From Lantana camara (Eukaryota > Streptophyta > Magnoliopsida > Lamiales > Verbenaceae), in contig CM074865.1 of assembly GCA_037501455.1 (NCBI GenBank), forward strand, positions 39,166,501 through 39,230,500: a stretch of 64,000 nucleotides of DNA, written 5' to 3'. Both the position numbers and the translations under genes were made by a program. This document shows positions 34,237-46,033 of the stretch, one piece after another. The notes under the pieces were generated by a model, which saw only the letters and a list, made by a program, of their open reading frames with translations, made no database searches and was not told where the DNA came from. Each line of letters begins with the position of its first letter. Position 1 is the first letter of the stretch.

Positions 34237-37200
34237 CCAGGGTCAGATTGGAATCGGTTAGTCACACTAAGTACATAAGCCACATCCGGTCGAGTACATA
34301 GCATCGCATACATTATACTTCCTATAGCTAATGCATAAGGAATTTTGGACATTTTGGACTTTTCAAGTTCACTCTTGGGACACAGCTTCTTCGAAAGAAC
34401 TGTTCCCTGGCCCATTGGAAGTCTCCCACGTTTGGAATCTTCCATACTAAATCTCTTTAGTATTTTATCTATGTAAACTTTTGATAATCCTAACAGTATC
34501 CTAGATCTATCCCGATAGATCTTTATCCCGAGAATGTAGGATTCATCACCAAGATCCTTCATCTTAAATTGGTTCGATAACCAAGACTTTGTTACTTTCA
34601 TGTCATCCTTCGCATTCGTAATGAGGAGGATGTCATCTACATAAAGTATCAGGAATTGAACCGAGGTTTCCAATTCTTTCTTGTACACGTAGGACTCATT
34701 CGGATTTTGCACAAAGCCAAACGATTTGACTGCTTCATCAAATCGAATGTTCCAATTCCTAGAAGCTTGTTTCAATCCGTAGATTTATCTTTGGAGCTTG
34801 CAAACCTTGTGTTTGCTCCTACTGAATGTGAAACCCATGGGTTGCTCCATGTTAATGTCTTTATCAATGTCTCCATTAAGAAAGGCAGTTTTCACATCCA
34901 TTTGCTATATCTCATAGTCATAATATGCAGCAATGGCAAGCAAGATCCGAATGGACTTTTGCATTGCAACCGGGGAGAAGGTTTCATCAAAGTCTACACC
35001 TGGTCTTTGAGTGAAACCCTTAGCAACTAATCTTGCTTTAAAGGCTGCCACGCTTCCATCTACTCCAAGCTTGCGCTTATATAACCATTTGCAACCTATG
35101 GACCTGATCCCATCAGGTGGATCAACCAAGGTCCAAACTTGGTTAGAGTACATGGAATCCATTTCGGATTTCATTGCTTCTTTCCACTGTTCAAAGTCCG
35201 AATCTAACAGTACCTCCTCATAAGTTAATGGATCATTATCCAATTGAGATGTTCGATGGAGACAACCATACCATCTCTCTAGTTGTCAAGGAATACGTTC
35301 AGAACATCTTACTAGAGGAGGATTTTCGCGTGTATCACTCTGTGCAATTGGCTGAGCGACATTATTCTCCGAACTTGACGTGGGACCTTGGTCTCGAACC
35401 TCTTCGAGTTCTGCGATCTTGCCTTTCTTTTCTTTAAGGAACGAGTCCTCAAGAAAAGTAGCATTTTTTGACACAAAGACCTTTTGTTCAAGAGGATCGT
35501 AGAAATAATATCCTATTGACTCTTTAGGATATCCTACGAAGTTGCATAAGCTTGATATAGCTTCAAGCTTATCTCCCACTGTCCGCTTCACGTAAGCAGG
35601 ACAACCCCAATTTCTTAAGTAAGAATAGTTGGGGATTTTGCCAAACCACATCTCAAATGGGTTTTGGGTACAGATTTGGAGGGAACAAGATTTAGAATCT
35701 TAATTGCTGATTCTAGGGCATAACCCCAGAATGAAGGTGGCAATTCAGTGAAGCTCATCATGGAACGAACCATATCAAATAAGGCTCTATTCCTTCTCTC
35801 CGAAACTCCATTTAATTGAGGAGTTCCCAGAGGAGTCTACTGAGAGATAATTCCATTATCTCTGAGATGACTAAGGAATTCGTTACTTAGATATTCGCCA
35901 CCTCGATCAGATCGAAGTGTCTTAATCTTGTGACCAGTTTGGTTCTCAACCTCCTTCTGAAATTCCAAGAATTTCTCAAAGGCTTCGGATTTATACTTCA
36001 TTAAGTACACATAACCAAAACGACTAAAGTTATCTATGAAGGTTATGAAATACTGATGATTGTTTCTCGTGCTTACACTAAGTGGTCCACAAACATCAGT
36101 ATGGATTAAATTCAATACTTTAGTGGCACGTTCCACTTTACCATTAAAGGGAGTTTTGGCCATATTTCCTTTAAGACATAATTCACAATGAGTTAACCCC
36201 TTAAGTTCATTATCATAGAATGATCCTAAATTGGTTAACTTAGCAATCCTATCTTTAGAAATATGCCCTAAACATGCGTGCCATAAAGAAGCCGAGATCT
36301 TGTCATCTCTTTTACATTTGTTTAATTGTTGTATATTGAAAATATTAGTGTCTTTAGTTGTATAAAGTCCATTAGATAATGTACCAAGCAAAACGGAAGT
36401 TTTATTCTTCTTAAGATAAAAGTTTCCAATTCTAGAAAAAGTTTCATAACCTTCAAAATCAAGTATTGGAATGGAAATGATATTACGAATAATATAAGGT
36501 ACATAAAGGACTTTGTTCAAAACCAAAGTAAAGACACCTAAATCTAATCTACACGTCCTAATGGCTTGGGCTTGAACGCTTGATCCATTCCCAATCTTCA
36601 AGATGCATTCTCCTTCTTCAAGCTGCCGGACCTCATTTAGCATCTGTACATCATTACAGATATGAGCTCCACAGCCGGTATCAAGTACCCAAGAATTAGA
36701 ATCAATAGATAGATTTACTTCAATAAGAAATGCACCTTTCTTTAGAGTATCCTTGTACTCTTGGCAGTTCCTCTTCCAATGCCCTTTCTTGCCACAATGG
36801 GGCAAACGTCCTCTGTCTGATCCTTTCTCTTCCTGGCCTTTCTCCTTTTAACCCCTCCATCGGGTTTAAGAGATCCCTTCTTCTTGGGAACTTTCTTCCC
36901 TTTGCCTTTAGAAGACCCAGAAGAGGAAGTGACCATCATTACTTTACGATCCTTCTTGATCATGGCTTCAGCAGTCACAAGCTGACTAATCAACTTAGCT
37001 ACAGTAGCATGAGGATGATTTATGTTGAAGTTTAGCACGAAAGGGTTGAATGATGGTGGAAGCGATGCGAGCAACAAATCCATAGCGAGTTCTTCACTCA
37101 GTGGCATTTCCATGGAGGTCAGTTTCTCGTTCAAAGTAAGAAACTTGAGACTGTGCTCATGGACACTTGTACCTTCTTTCATTCTGAGATGAAAGATCCC

Positions 37201-37551
37201 CTTAGAGGTGTTGTACCTTAGAACACGCTCTTTGGGGTGGTACAATAGCTCGAGTTGGTCGTAAATCGCCCAAGCGTTGTCCATTGACTCATGTTGCCTC
37301 TGCATGTCCGGGGACATGGTGGCCAATATGAGGCAACGGGCTTGAAGATTATCTTTAGACCATTTCGCAATTGCGTCTCTTTCGGCCCGAGTCGGAGCCT
37401 CGCCTTCAGCGACAGGTTCTCCCTCAAAGAGAACATATCTTCTCTTTTAAGAATCTAAAACTATTTTTAGATTCCGAAGCCAATCAGAGTAATTGGGCGC
37501 CGTCAACTTGTTTAATTCGAGGATAGATACCAAAGGGTTTTTGGTTGCCAT
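34237..37551 (-). pseudogene. gag-pol: Element E gag-pol pseudogene
   Basis: Read on the minus strand from the ATG at 37551, this matches the polyprotein of element N domain by domain, but is broken. Lesions I can place are a TAA at 37447-37449 about 35 codons in, a one-base deletion in the zinc knuckle near 36800, a Trp-to-stop change near 35836 in the integrase, a frameshift near 35650, a Trp-to-stop change near 34904 in the reverse transcriptase, and another stop near 34785. Recognisable pieces are Gag (36742-37326), knuckle-protease-integrase (35837-36805), integrase C-terminus (35286-35651), and reverse transcriptase with YVDD and the start of RNase H (34237-35243). The last ~190 codons are missing at the junction with LTR G. 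Confidence 0.93.
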
Positions 37552-39737
37552 TTCAATTGTAGAGAATCACAGAACTACAACCTAAATGGAAAAACAGAGA
37601 AATCATGAGCATGCTGAATAATAACGATTACATATTATCAAGGTCTTTAGAAATATGTTCTCCCACTGTTTTTAGAAAGTCTAGAAATCCTAATGACTTT
37701 AGAAGAAACTTATTTTCTCAATGGGTACTAGGATCCCAAGCAATCTTAGTTTTGGACCCACGACTCGTGAGACATCCAAAGGTCAAAGAATCTTTAGGTA
37801 GGTACGAATTGTCGATTCCATCCCCATAGAATTCGTAGTAATATTTTTGCATCACTAATCTTTCGATCATGGACCCACCACTCGTGAGACATCCATATCT
37901 ATTTTAGTGTTGAGCAGGACCCACCAATCATAAGATATCATCCAAACTTAGTCCGGAACGACCCACCACTCGTGAGACATCGCCCATTCTAAAATGGTCA
38001 AGAAATATTAATTATTAAGATAATTAATCAGGAAACTAAGAGTTAATAAGCTACACTAATTACCCTATGACTCGTGGGACAGCAATTAGTTTCACTTATT
38101 ATGTTCTAAATCGTATTGATTGAATGCTTGGAATTTTATTACCATGATAAAATACTTATTTATTCGAGATTGCTCAATATTAATAAATGGGATTTTCGAA
38201 TGACCTCACCAACATATAATGTTATCCAAATTTTAATTGTCTTGTTAATGCAGTTTCACATAAAGTGCATCATAGAAGCAATTAGCAGATAACATGTCCT
38301 AGCATGATACTAATAATGTGATGATTATGGGTATCCTATCTTATATGTGAATTTGGGAGCCACTCCAAAATCACTAGTTCTAACATTTATGCCACATAAG
38401 ACAATTCATATCTCATAGGGGTACAGAATTTAATGGATAAAACGCCTTATCTATTACATTAATAGAAACCCTCCTAAACATTTTGAGGGATCTTCTTATG
38501 GCCACCATTCTTCAAGTGCTCCTTGTGGATCCTTCTTATTCCATGGGTGCTTGTCTCCAAAAAGAAAATAAAAACCTCACTTCCTAAGTTCTACTCTCTT
38601 TACATAAAGTAATATGGCTCAATTTTCATATTGACCATAGACAAGTACACGGGGCATACCCCGGCCCAAAAATAATATTAAGGAAAGCCACATAATAAAC
38701 ACAATAATACGCACATAAGTAGGGCTCCAACCCCAATTGAAAAAGCGCAACTATGGGGCTCCGACCCCAATTGAAATCATCCATGTGCAGAATTTAAAAC
38801 CATACATAAGACTAACCCATGATCACCTAAACTAGCATGCTTTTGCTTGAATTTAAATTTACCAATTAAATTCCTTGACTTCAAGTTACAACTAACTTAA
38901 GTAATTTGAATATAGTTCATTATTCAAGAATTTATTCAAAATCGAATCATCGGATCTAGACAAAACCACAATTAATTCAAAATTAAATTTTTGTCTAAAA
39001 TATCATTCAAAGTGATATTCGTAATTTTCTAGAAAAATAAGAACTTGACTTTAATTCACTAAAATCCAAAATTTTACAATTATTTTAAATAAATAATTTT
39101 ATAAAATTAAAAGCAAATTTTAAAATAAAATCAGATTTTCCAAAACGGGATTTTAACGAAACTTGGAAAACACGAAACGAAAATGAAATACCGGGACAAA
39201 TGGCATGAGGAGCATGGGTATCTCCTGCAAGCGCGTGCATAAGGCGCGCGCGAGCAGGCAATCGGCAGGCAATACAGCCGCGCGAGCAGGCAATACAGCC
39301 CGGCGAAGTCCGGAACGGACCGGGAACAGCCGCGCTCGCTGGCCGCGTGGCGTGCGTAGCCCGCTGTTGGGCGGGGAGGGGAACAACGCAGCAGCAGTGC
39401 CTAGACGCCGGTAAGGTGGGGTGGCGAGTTGCCGCCCTATGCGCGTACGTGTTGCGCGCGTTCCCCTTTGCTCTCATCTCATAATTTCAGCAAATTCAAG
39501 TAATCCAATTTCGAATTAAAATAGTTCAAATCAATCTAAGTTGAAATAGTTTAAAACCAGATTTATTCGGGAAACAATTTTAGCAAAATTTTCAAGAAAC
39601 AGTTTTGATCCGGCAACTTCGTATTTCAAACAAAAACCATGAATACACAACATATACTCAAATTCAAGAATTTTCATCAAAATTCATAAAGCAGTAAAGA
39701 GACAATACGAACGTTGCAAGCTGGTTCTGAAACCACT
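37552..39737 (-). other. Element E leader
   Basis: About 2.2 kb between primer site and gag ATG, homologous to the N leader. Just upstream of the ATG, on the minus strand, lies the conserved acceptor CCATTTAG (about 37584-37591). Five CGAGTNGTGGG-type motifs occur at about 37757-37775, 37873-37892, 37919-37939, 37961-37980 and 38064-38081. A GC-rich island (about 39190-39475) occupies the same place as in N but has different sequence. Duplicated GGGGTTGGAGCC-like motifs lie near 38725 and 38755. Confidence 0.82.
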
Positions 39738-42700
39738 TGTTGGAAAACACGAAAGAGTTGAGCAGCGGAAGTTTAAAATTTTTCCACAAGTTTAATCGTT
39801 GTCTTGCAATTTTCGTACTGTAACGTTGGGAATAACAAGAAACTACTTTAATTGAAGCTTTCTTGTGATGTTGTTACTGCCTAACAAACACCCTTCAAGC
39901 GGAAAGTCCCTCGAACGGTCCTTCGAATTAGACTCCAAAGTAGAAGGCCTCCAAAACGTATCCACACCAGTCCTAGAACACGATCAAGCAAGTGAGAATG
40001 CTAGTTCAATAGCTTGTGTTAATGGCTAGGGTTTTGCTTTGAAAACTTTTATTATATTTTTCTCAAAAACTTAACACTTCGTGAGTGTTGGTCTAAAGAA
40101 TAAGAGAAGCACCATCCCTAGTATTTATACTAGGTTGGTTTGAACCCCTAGGGTTTCCTAGAACCAATTGGATTGTTTTCTTGCTTACTAATTAACTAAT
40201 TTAATTATTGATTTAATTGGAGAAAATAAGTTCCCAACTTGCTCTCCAAGTCTTGCAAGAATAGTCTTCTCTCTCCTACAATAGGATGTTGGACTTTTCA
40301 ACTTTCCTCAAGTTAAAAGTCAATTTTCAATAAATAAATTAATTCCCAATTAATTATTTATTGGGTTAAGCTTATTTGAGAATAGTCTTAACAATTAATT
40401 CAAAATTAATTAAAAGACAAAAATTAATTAATTACAATTTAATTAATTAATTCTAGAAAAGAATTCACATATGACACAAACACACGCGGAAAGGCACGTG
40501 CATGCCACGTGTACACGACACGTGGTAGCCACGTAGGCATGCGTGACACGTGGCAATGCCCACGTGTTTTGCTCCACTTTGATCAACTATTTTGATCCTT
40601 TGCTAATCATATTAACATCCTACCATAACCCTCGTGTCCTGGCATTTGTGTGTGACCCTTTAGGTTCATTATTCGATTAGCAATGATAGCAATTAATTAA
40701 TTCCCTAATTAATTAATCACTTCACAAATCACACTACCGTAATCTAGCAATGGGTGTGTGACCCCTAGCTGAATAAGAAAATGAATCGAAGAACCTTTCA
40801 GTCAATGAAAATCAGTGAAATACGATCCTCCTACAACTCCATCTCTCAATCAAGAACTAAGGCATGGGAATATTCTCAGAGCCCAAATATTCTTGATCTT
40901 TAAAGTTAAGTTCGTTTCATATCCATTTCGATCTCAATCCTAGAAAACCCCATTTTCTAGATATCTTGATCTTTTATCCAACTTGGCCAAGGGTTTAAGT
41001 TTAATGGACTACGAACAACTCAATCAGTAAAAGATCATTCTTGTTCTTGTAATAAGCGTAGGCCCTTTGTTGATTCTACTAATTCTACATATGCCACTTG
41101 TGTAATCCCAACATAGGCCGTGGTTCAGGTGTCTATATGACGACACCCTTTTGAACCTATATCAAAGATTACAGAGTTAGCTCATATGAGACATTACAGT
41201 ATCTCAAGTCTAAGGATTAATGAATCACATCATTGACCTGTGAGATATTTGTTAGGAATAGTGCCCTAGAAAGCCGATTCGACGTAATCTGCTTTGGGAC
41301 TTTTCTTGTATCACAGACAATCTTTGAATAATATACGATTGATTATAGGCAAACACTTCTTTATATGCCAATACGTGTTTTGTGTGTTTCCATTACGTGC
41401 GCATGTATGAGAACTCCCCTAATCCTGATGACTTTAGGACTCTACCATTTAGGTGAAATGGTTCATGAAACGAGCCCTATATCACATAAGTCATGATTAG
41501 TAAAATACTCCAAGCCGATGAGTCCTACAGACAGTGGGAGTGTCAACCTGACTCCTCTAAGGCTTGCTTGTGGGATCACGCCCTTAAGAAGGACCACCTT
41601 GTTTCATGGAGGTGCAAAGTGTATAGTTGATACGTGCGTGATACATGAGGGTGCTTACTTTAATAAGTAAGTTCACTGAGGTGCCCCGCGTGAGAACATT
41701 CCTAAATGGGAAAGGAAGTTTCTATTTCAGGAAATGGAAACTTCCAGATTAGGAAATATCTCACGAGTCATTGATGTGATTAATTGATCCTTAGACTTGA
41801 GGTTCCATGTTACTTTATGAGTTAACTCTGTGGTCTTTGGTATAAGCTTTAAAGGGTGTCGCCTTAGACAACTGATTCAAGGCTTATGCTGGGGCTGCAC
41901 AAGTGACTCATGAAAGTGAATGAGAATCAAGAAAGGACCTACACTTGCATTTGCAAGGTGATCTCTTATTGTGTAAGTCATTCATATGCCATATGGAGTC
42001 CTTGGCCAAGGCAGTAGATCAAGACATCAAGAAAAGGGTTTCTTGGATTGAGATCAAATGGATATGAAATGCACTTAGCTTTAAGACCAGATTATTAGGG
42101 TTCTAATTATTCCCTTACCCTAGATCATGGTTGAGAGATAGTAAGTAGGAGGATTGTATCTCACATGAATCAATGACTTAAAGGTTCTGTCGAATCCGAA
42201 CATTCCAATTCAGCTAGGGGTTAAACACCTGTTGCTAGACTATGGTCGTTTAATCTGTGGACTGATTAATTAATTAGTGAATTAATTAATTAGGGTCACT
42301 CCTAATTGAATTGAGAACCTAGAGGGTCACACACAACAACTTGGTTACATGAGTTGAGGCTTTAAAATGATTAAACGAGTTAATCAAGCCAAGAGGGTTC
42401 CACACGTGTGAAACCACACGTGTGGCTCACGTGAGTGACACGTGTCATTGTGACACGTGTCACATACGTGTATAAATATATGTGTATATTTATTTATGTA
42501 TTAAATAATTAATGTGATTAATTATTTAATAGACTTTGGTTTAATTTTGAATTAAAAAGAAAGTCTTATTTTGGAGAAAATAATCTAGTTAATTAATTAC
42601 GAATTAATTAATTAGATAAAATAAGTTATTTATTTTAAATAAATAAAGTATAAAATTATCCAAAAATAGTTTGGATATTTTTAGCTCTCTTGAAAGTTGA

Positions 42701-44030
42701 TTTGAATTAGAATTCAAAGTCAAAGTCAAAATTACTTGATGATCAAGTAATAGGAGAGAGAGAGACCAAAATCCTAGCCCATAAAGGACTAGGAATTTCG
42801 TCCCTCCCCTTTCTTATATATAGGGGAGCTCATGCTCCCCTTTAGAGCTAATAGACAATTCTTGGTTCATGTGTTGAACACCTTCCTTTCTCCAAGATAA
42901 AATAAAACCCTAGGTTAAGCCTAAACACTAACTAGAGAACTAGCATCCTTACTAGTTAGATTGTAGCCAAGTTGGTGGACTATCTCTAGAGACTTCAAGT
43001 TAGAAGTTTTGAAGATTCGAGCTTTACCAAAAGTGGGGATTAAGCAAAACGATCAGAAGGGATGATGAAACGATTCTGAACCCGACGTGAAGCGAATGAA
43101 AAAATCGAACCAAAGAAGATGGCGAAAACCGTTCGTCCATATCCTGAAGGATGAATTTTTTCACGAGGGTTTTGTGACTGGCAGTTTTCTACTTTCGCAA
43201 AACTGGTTTTCGAAGGGAGTTTCAATCCTGCTTTTCTCGTTTCATGTTTCTTTCTTTATGTTATATTGTTAAGAACATCTCTAACATGAATTGAATCTAG
43301 GTTGGTGTGGATTGCTATCCCGACAATGGATTCTGAAGTAGAAAGAGACTTTCGAGGGACGGGTTGTCAAGCCGCGAGAAGAGCGTTCTTGGGTGGCTTG
43401 AAACGCTTCAAGAAAGAATAAAAGAAAAGTAAGTTTTCTATCCTTACGAATTTGGATACACGATTGCGAGTTCAAGATCCTTTTGTTGGAAAAAATTTTA
43501 AATTCCGCTGCTTTCTGATTCGTGTTTTCCAACAATATTTCCTAGTCTGGAAGTTTCAGGAAACTTCCTTTCCCATTTAGGAATGTTCTCATGCGGGACA
43601 TCTCAGTGATGAAGTTCTTGTAACAATCACCCTCATGTATTATGAACGCATCATCGTATGCACTTATCACTCCATGAAACTGAGTGATTCTTCAAAAGGA
43701 CATAATTACACAAGCAAGTCTCAGCAGAGTCAAGGTCGGGACTCCCACTATCTGTCGGACTCTCGACTTGGAGAAGTTTCTAATGCTCACCTATGGAGTT
43801 AAGAACTTGCTTCATGTGTCATTCCCATAATGATAAAGTTCTTATCGGCTTCATCGGATTAGGGGAGTTCAATACATGCAAAACACAGTCAACCCAAACA
43901 GACATAAATAAGCACATAAAGAAGTGATTGCCTATGAACAAAGTCATCTCGTTTATTATTCAAAGACCGTGTGTGATTTCACAAGAAAATAGTAAAGCAA
44001 ACATCTGTTTTAAGGGCACTATTCCTAACA
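39738..44030 (-). repeat. Element E 5' LTR, split by solo LTR L
   Basis: The LTR runs 39738-41249 and 43540-44030, about 2.0 kb without L and one TSD copy. It reads TGTTAGGAATAG...CCAACA on the minus strand. A CACGTG array is at about 40490-40565. The sequence near its 3' end in transcript order abuts a degenerate primer site GTTCTGAAACCA (39724-39735). Confidence 0.92.
41250..43534 (+). mobile_element. Solo copia LTR L (2285 bp)
   Basis: TGTTAGGAATAG...CCAACA, flanked by the TSD ATATT (41245-41249 and 43535-43539) inside the 5' LTR of E. It is closely similar to the N LTRs but carries an extra 337 bp (about 43041-43377). It has a G-box array at about 42400-42470 and a TATA box near 42815. 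No interior follows, so it is a solo LTR left by recombination between the two LTRs of a former element. Confidence 0.95.
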
Positions 44031-44035
44031 ATAAG

Positions 44036-46033
44036 ACACTTTTACGTAAGGCGTTATAATATAATAAGTTTATTGTGACACCTTTAATAAAAGGTCTTAA
44101 TATAGTATATGTATAATGTCATTTTAAACAAATATCATAACATATTTCTATTTTTATAAAATTTCCTTTTGATTTTGGCGGTTTCAACCAAATAAAAAAA
44201 AAGAGGGAAGGGGCTCTGCTCCCAACAAAAAACAAGGGAACTGAAAAATGTTGTCTGAACATTAATTGTCTCAACATTCCTATTTTCCCAACAATTATTG
44301 ACCCAAAAAATGTTGTCTGGTTCGCTCCCCCTTCCTATTTTCCCAACAATAATCAAGTGAGCAACATTAATTAGCTAGGAATCTTCCTATTTACAGCCAA
44401 CGAATTGGACTTCAGCTGAAAGGAAGAAGCGCCACGGGAATCGGACTGAAGAAGGTCTTACGCGACCAGTGGAAGACGACGGACAGCGCTTTGAAGACCA
44501 CAATCTTGCGCCTAGGAGAAAGATACGGTGGGTTTCAGGGTTTATAATTTTTGTCTATGATTTTGTATATGTGGGTTTAGTATTTTTCAACTCAAATTTT
44601 TAGTGTTTCGATTCTAGGGTTTCGATTTATGTGTTTGGAATTTTAAACCTATTTTGTGAAATTTGTATGTGTAAGCTTAAAATTGTTGTTCTTCTTGAAT
44701 GTAGAGAATCTAATTCGGAATGTCTGGTTTAATTTGAGCGTTGTGCCTATAATCGACTTTGAGCTTGGATTAGTAACATAGGAGATTAAAGAAACTAATA
44801 TTGTCAATGCTTTGTTTGTCAGAAATTTAGTTGTTACAAGAGGTCTTGACCGTACGGGTGGTCAGTTGCGGCTGCCTCTGTTACCTCCGATGCTGTAAGT
44901 CCTATCTCGTTTTATCTCAGCTCTACTTTGGTTTTTATCGTACTGGCTTAGATGTTATGATAATGTGGGTTTGTGCTTTCTGCTTACGTTTGTACTTGAG
45001 CCATTTAATTGTACATGGTTAAGTTGAGGAGCCACTCATTATGGCCTTAGCCTGGAAATGGAGATGTTGAAGTACACTGCTCATGTACAATTTCTTTGAG
45101 AGTGACTGTATGAGTAAATATATTCCCTTGATCATGTTTTTTGCCTTCTCTTTCCAGATTGTGATGATTATATGTACTTTCCCCTATTTACGTACGTGTA
45201 AAAGTGAAGATGAGTTCGAAGATTTATGATAAAATCTTGCTTGATTCATGATATCTTTAGCTAATTGACCCCAAAGAGACTGCTTAACTAAGCATATAGT
45301 GTTAGCGTGCATAACTTGGTATATTATAATGGTAAATACATTGCTTGGTGTTGATTGAATGTGTAGAAGGTCCATCTAATTCTCCGGGATTCCTGAGTTG
45401 TGTGCTTAATTAAACCTGCTTAACTAAACATATAACACTGACATGATTTGGTTTTTCAGTATTGGACTTGGTGAGAATGCGATCTTTTGTATTTTTATCT
45501 TGCAGAATTTAGTAATCTCATTTCATTAGAATCCAGTGAAGTCTGTAACAAGGAAGTCTAAAGAACAACTGCACCAGAACCTGTGCTGAAGGCCTTAGAG
45601 AGGTTTCTTATCCCAACACTATGATATTTTTTGTTTCTTCTTTGTTGGAGTGATTCTCTTTTATGTAGTCTGTCTTCTCTCTGACCTGATTTAATTTTCG
45701 TTGTAGTGTTAATGCTATCTATAAGTCAGTCATAATTACTTCAAACCATAAACTGAAAATGATCAGTTATAATCTGAAAATGTTGTAGCTTGTTTTGTAT
45801 GTTGATCGACCATTGTTAGTTGTATGTTAAATGAATTAATATGTTTTCAAGAAGATGGTAAATTTGAATGTGCTGAATCCCTGACATATGTATAAGTTTT
45901 GAAACACTTTTATTAGACTAAACAAACTTTCATTTGTTCATGAAAAATAATATAAAAGGTAGAAATTGGTTCTTATTGGCTTGTTATTGAAGTACCTTTG
46001 TTAGCATTTTATGAAACATGCTGAAGTATTGAA
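44036..46033 (+). mobile_element. CACTA interior between E and M
   Basis: This holds subterminal repeats up to about 44110, then non-coding sequence with a duplicated TATTTTCCCAACAAT (44278 and 44335) and AATGTTGTCTG (44247 and 44307). A purine-rich stretch at about 44415-44530 could be a first exon or leader (AGAAAGATACG|GTGGGT). After that comes AT-rich sequence with no open frame that I can defend, most likely intron or leader of the transposase gene. Confidence 0.65.

Larger units (their letters stand above)
28551..44030 (-). mobile_element. Element E, degenerate copia element, minus strand
   Basis: E is a diverged relative of N in reverse orientation, bounded by the TSD ATAAG (28546-28550 and 44031-44035) inside the CACTA element. 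In transcript order it has a 5' LTR (44030 down to 39738), a degenerate primer site (39735-39724, 10 of 12 match), a leader, a broken gag-pol and a truncated 3' LTR (30478 down to 28551). LTR copies differ at roughly 4 percent over the first 290 bp, so it is much older than N. LTR G and solo LTR L are inserted in it. Confidence 0.92.
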
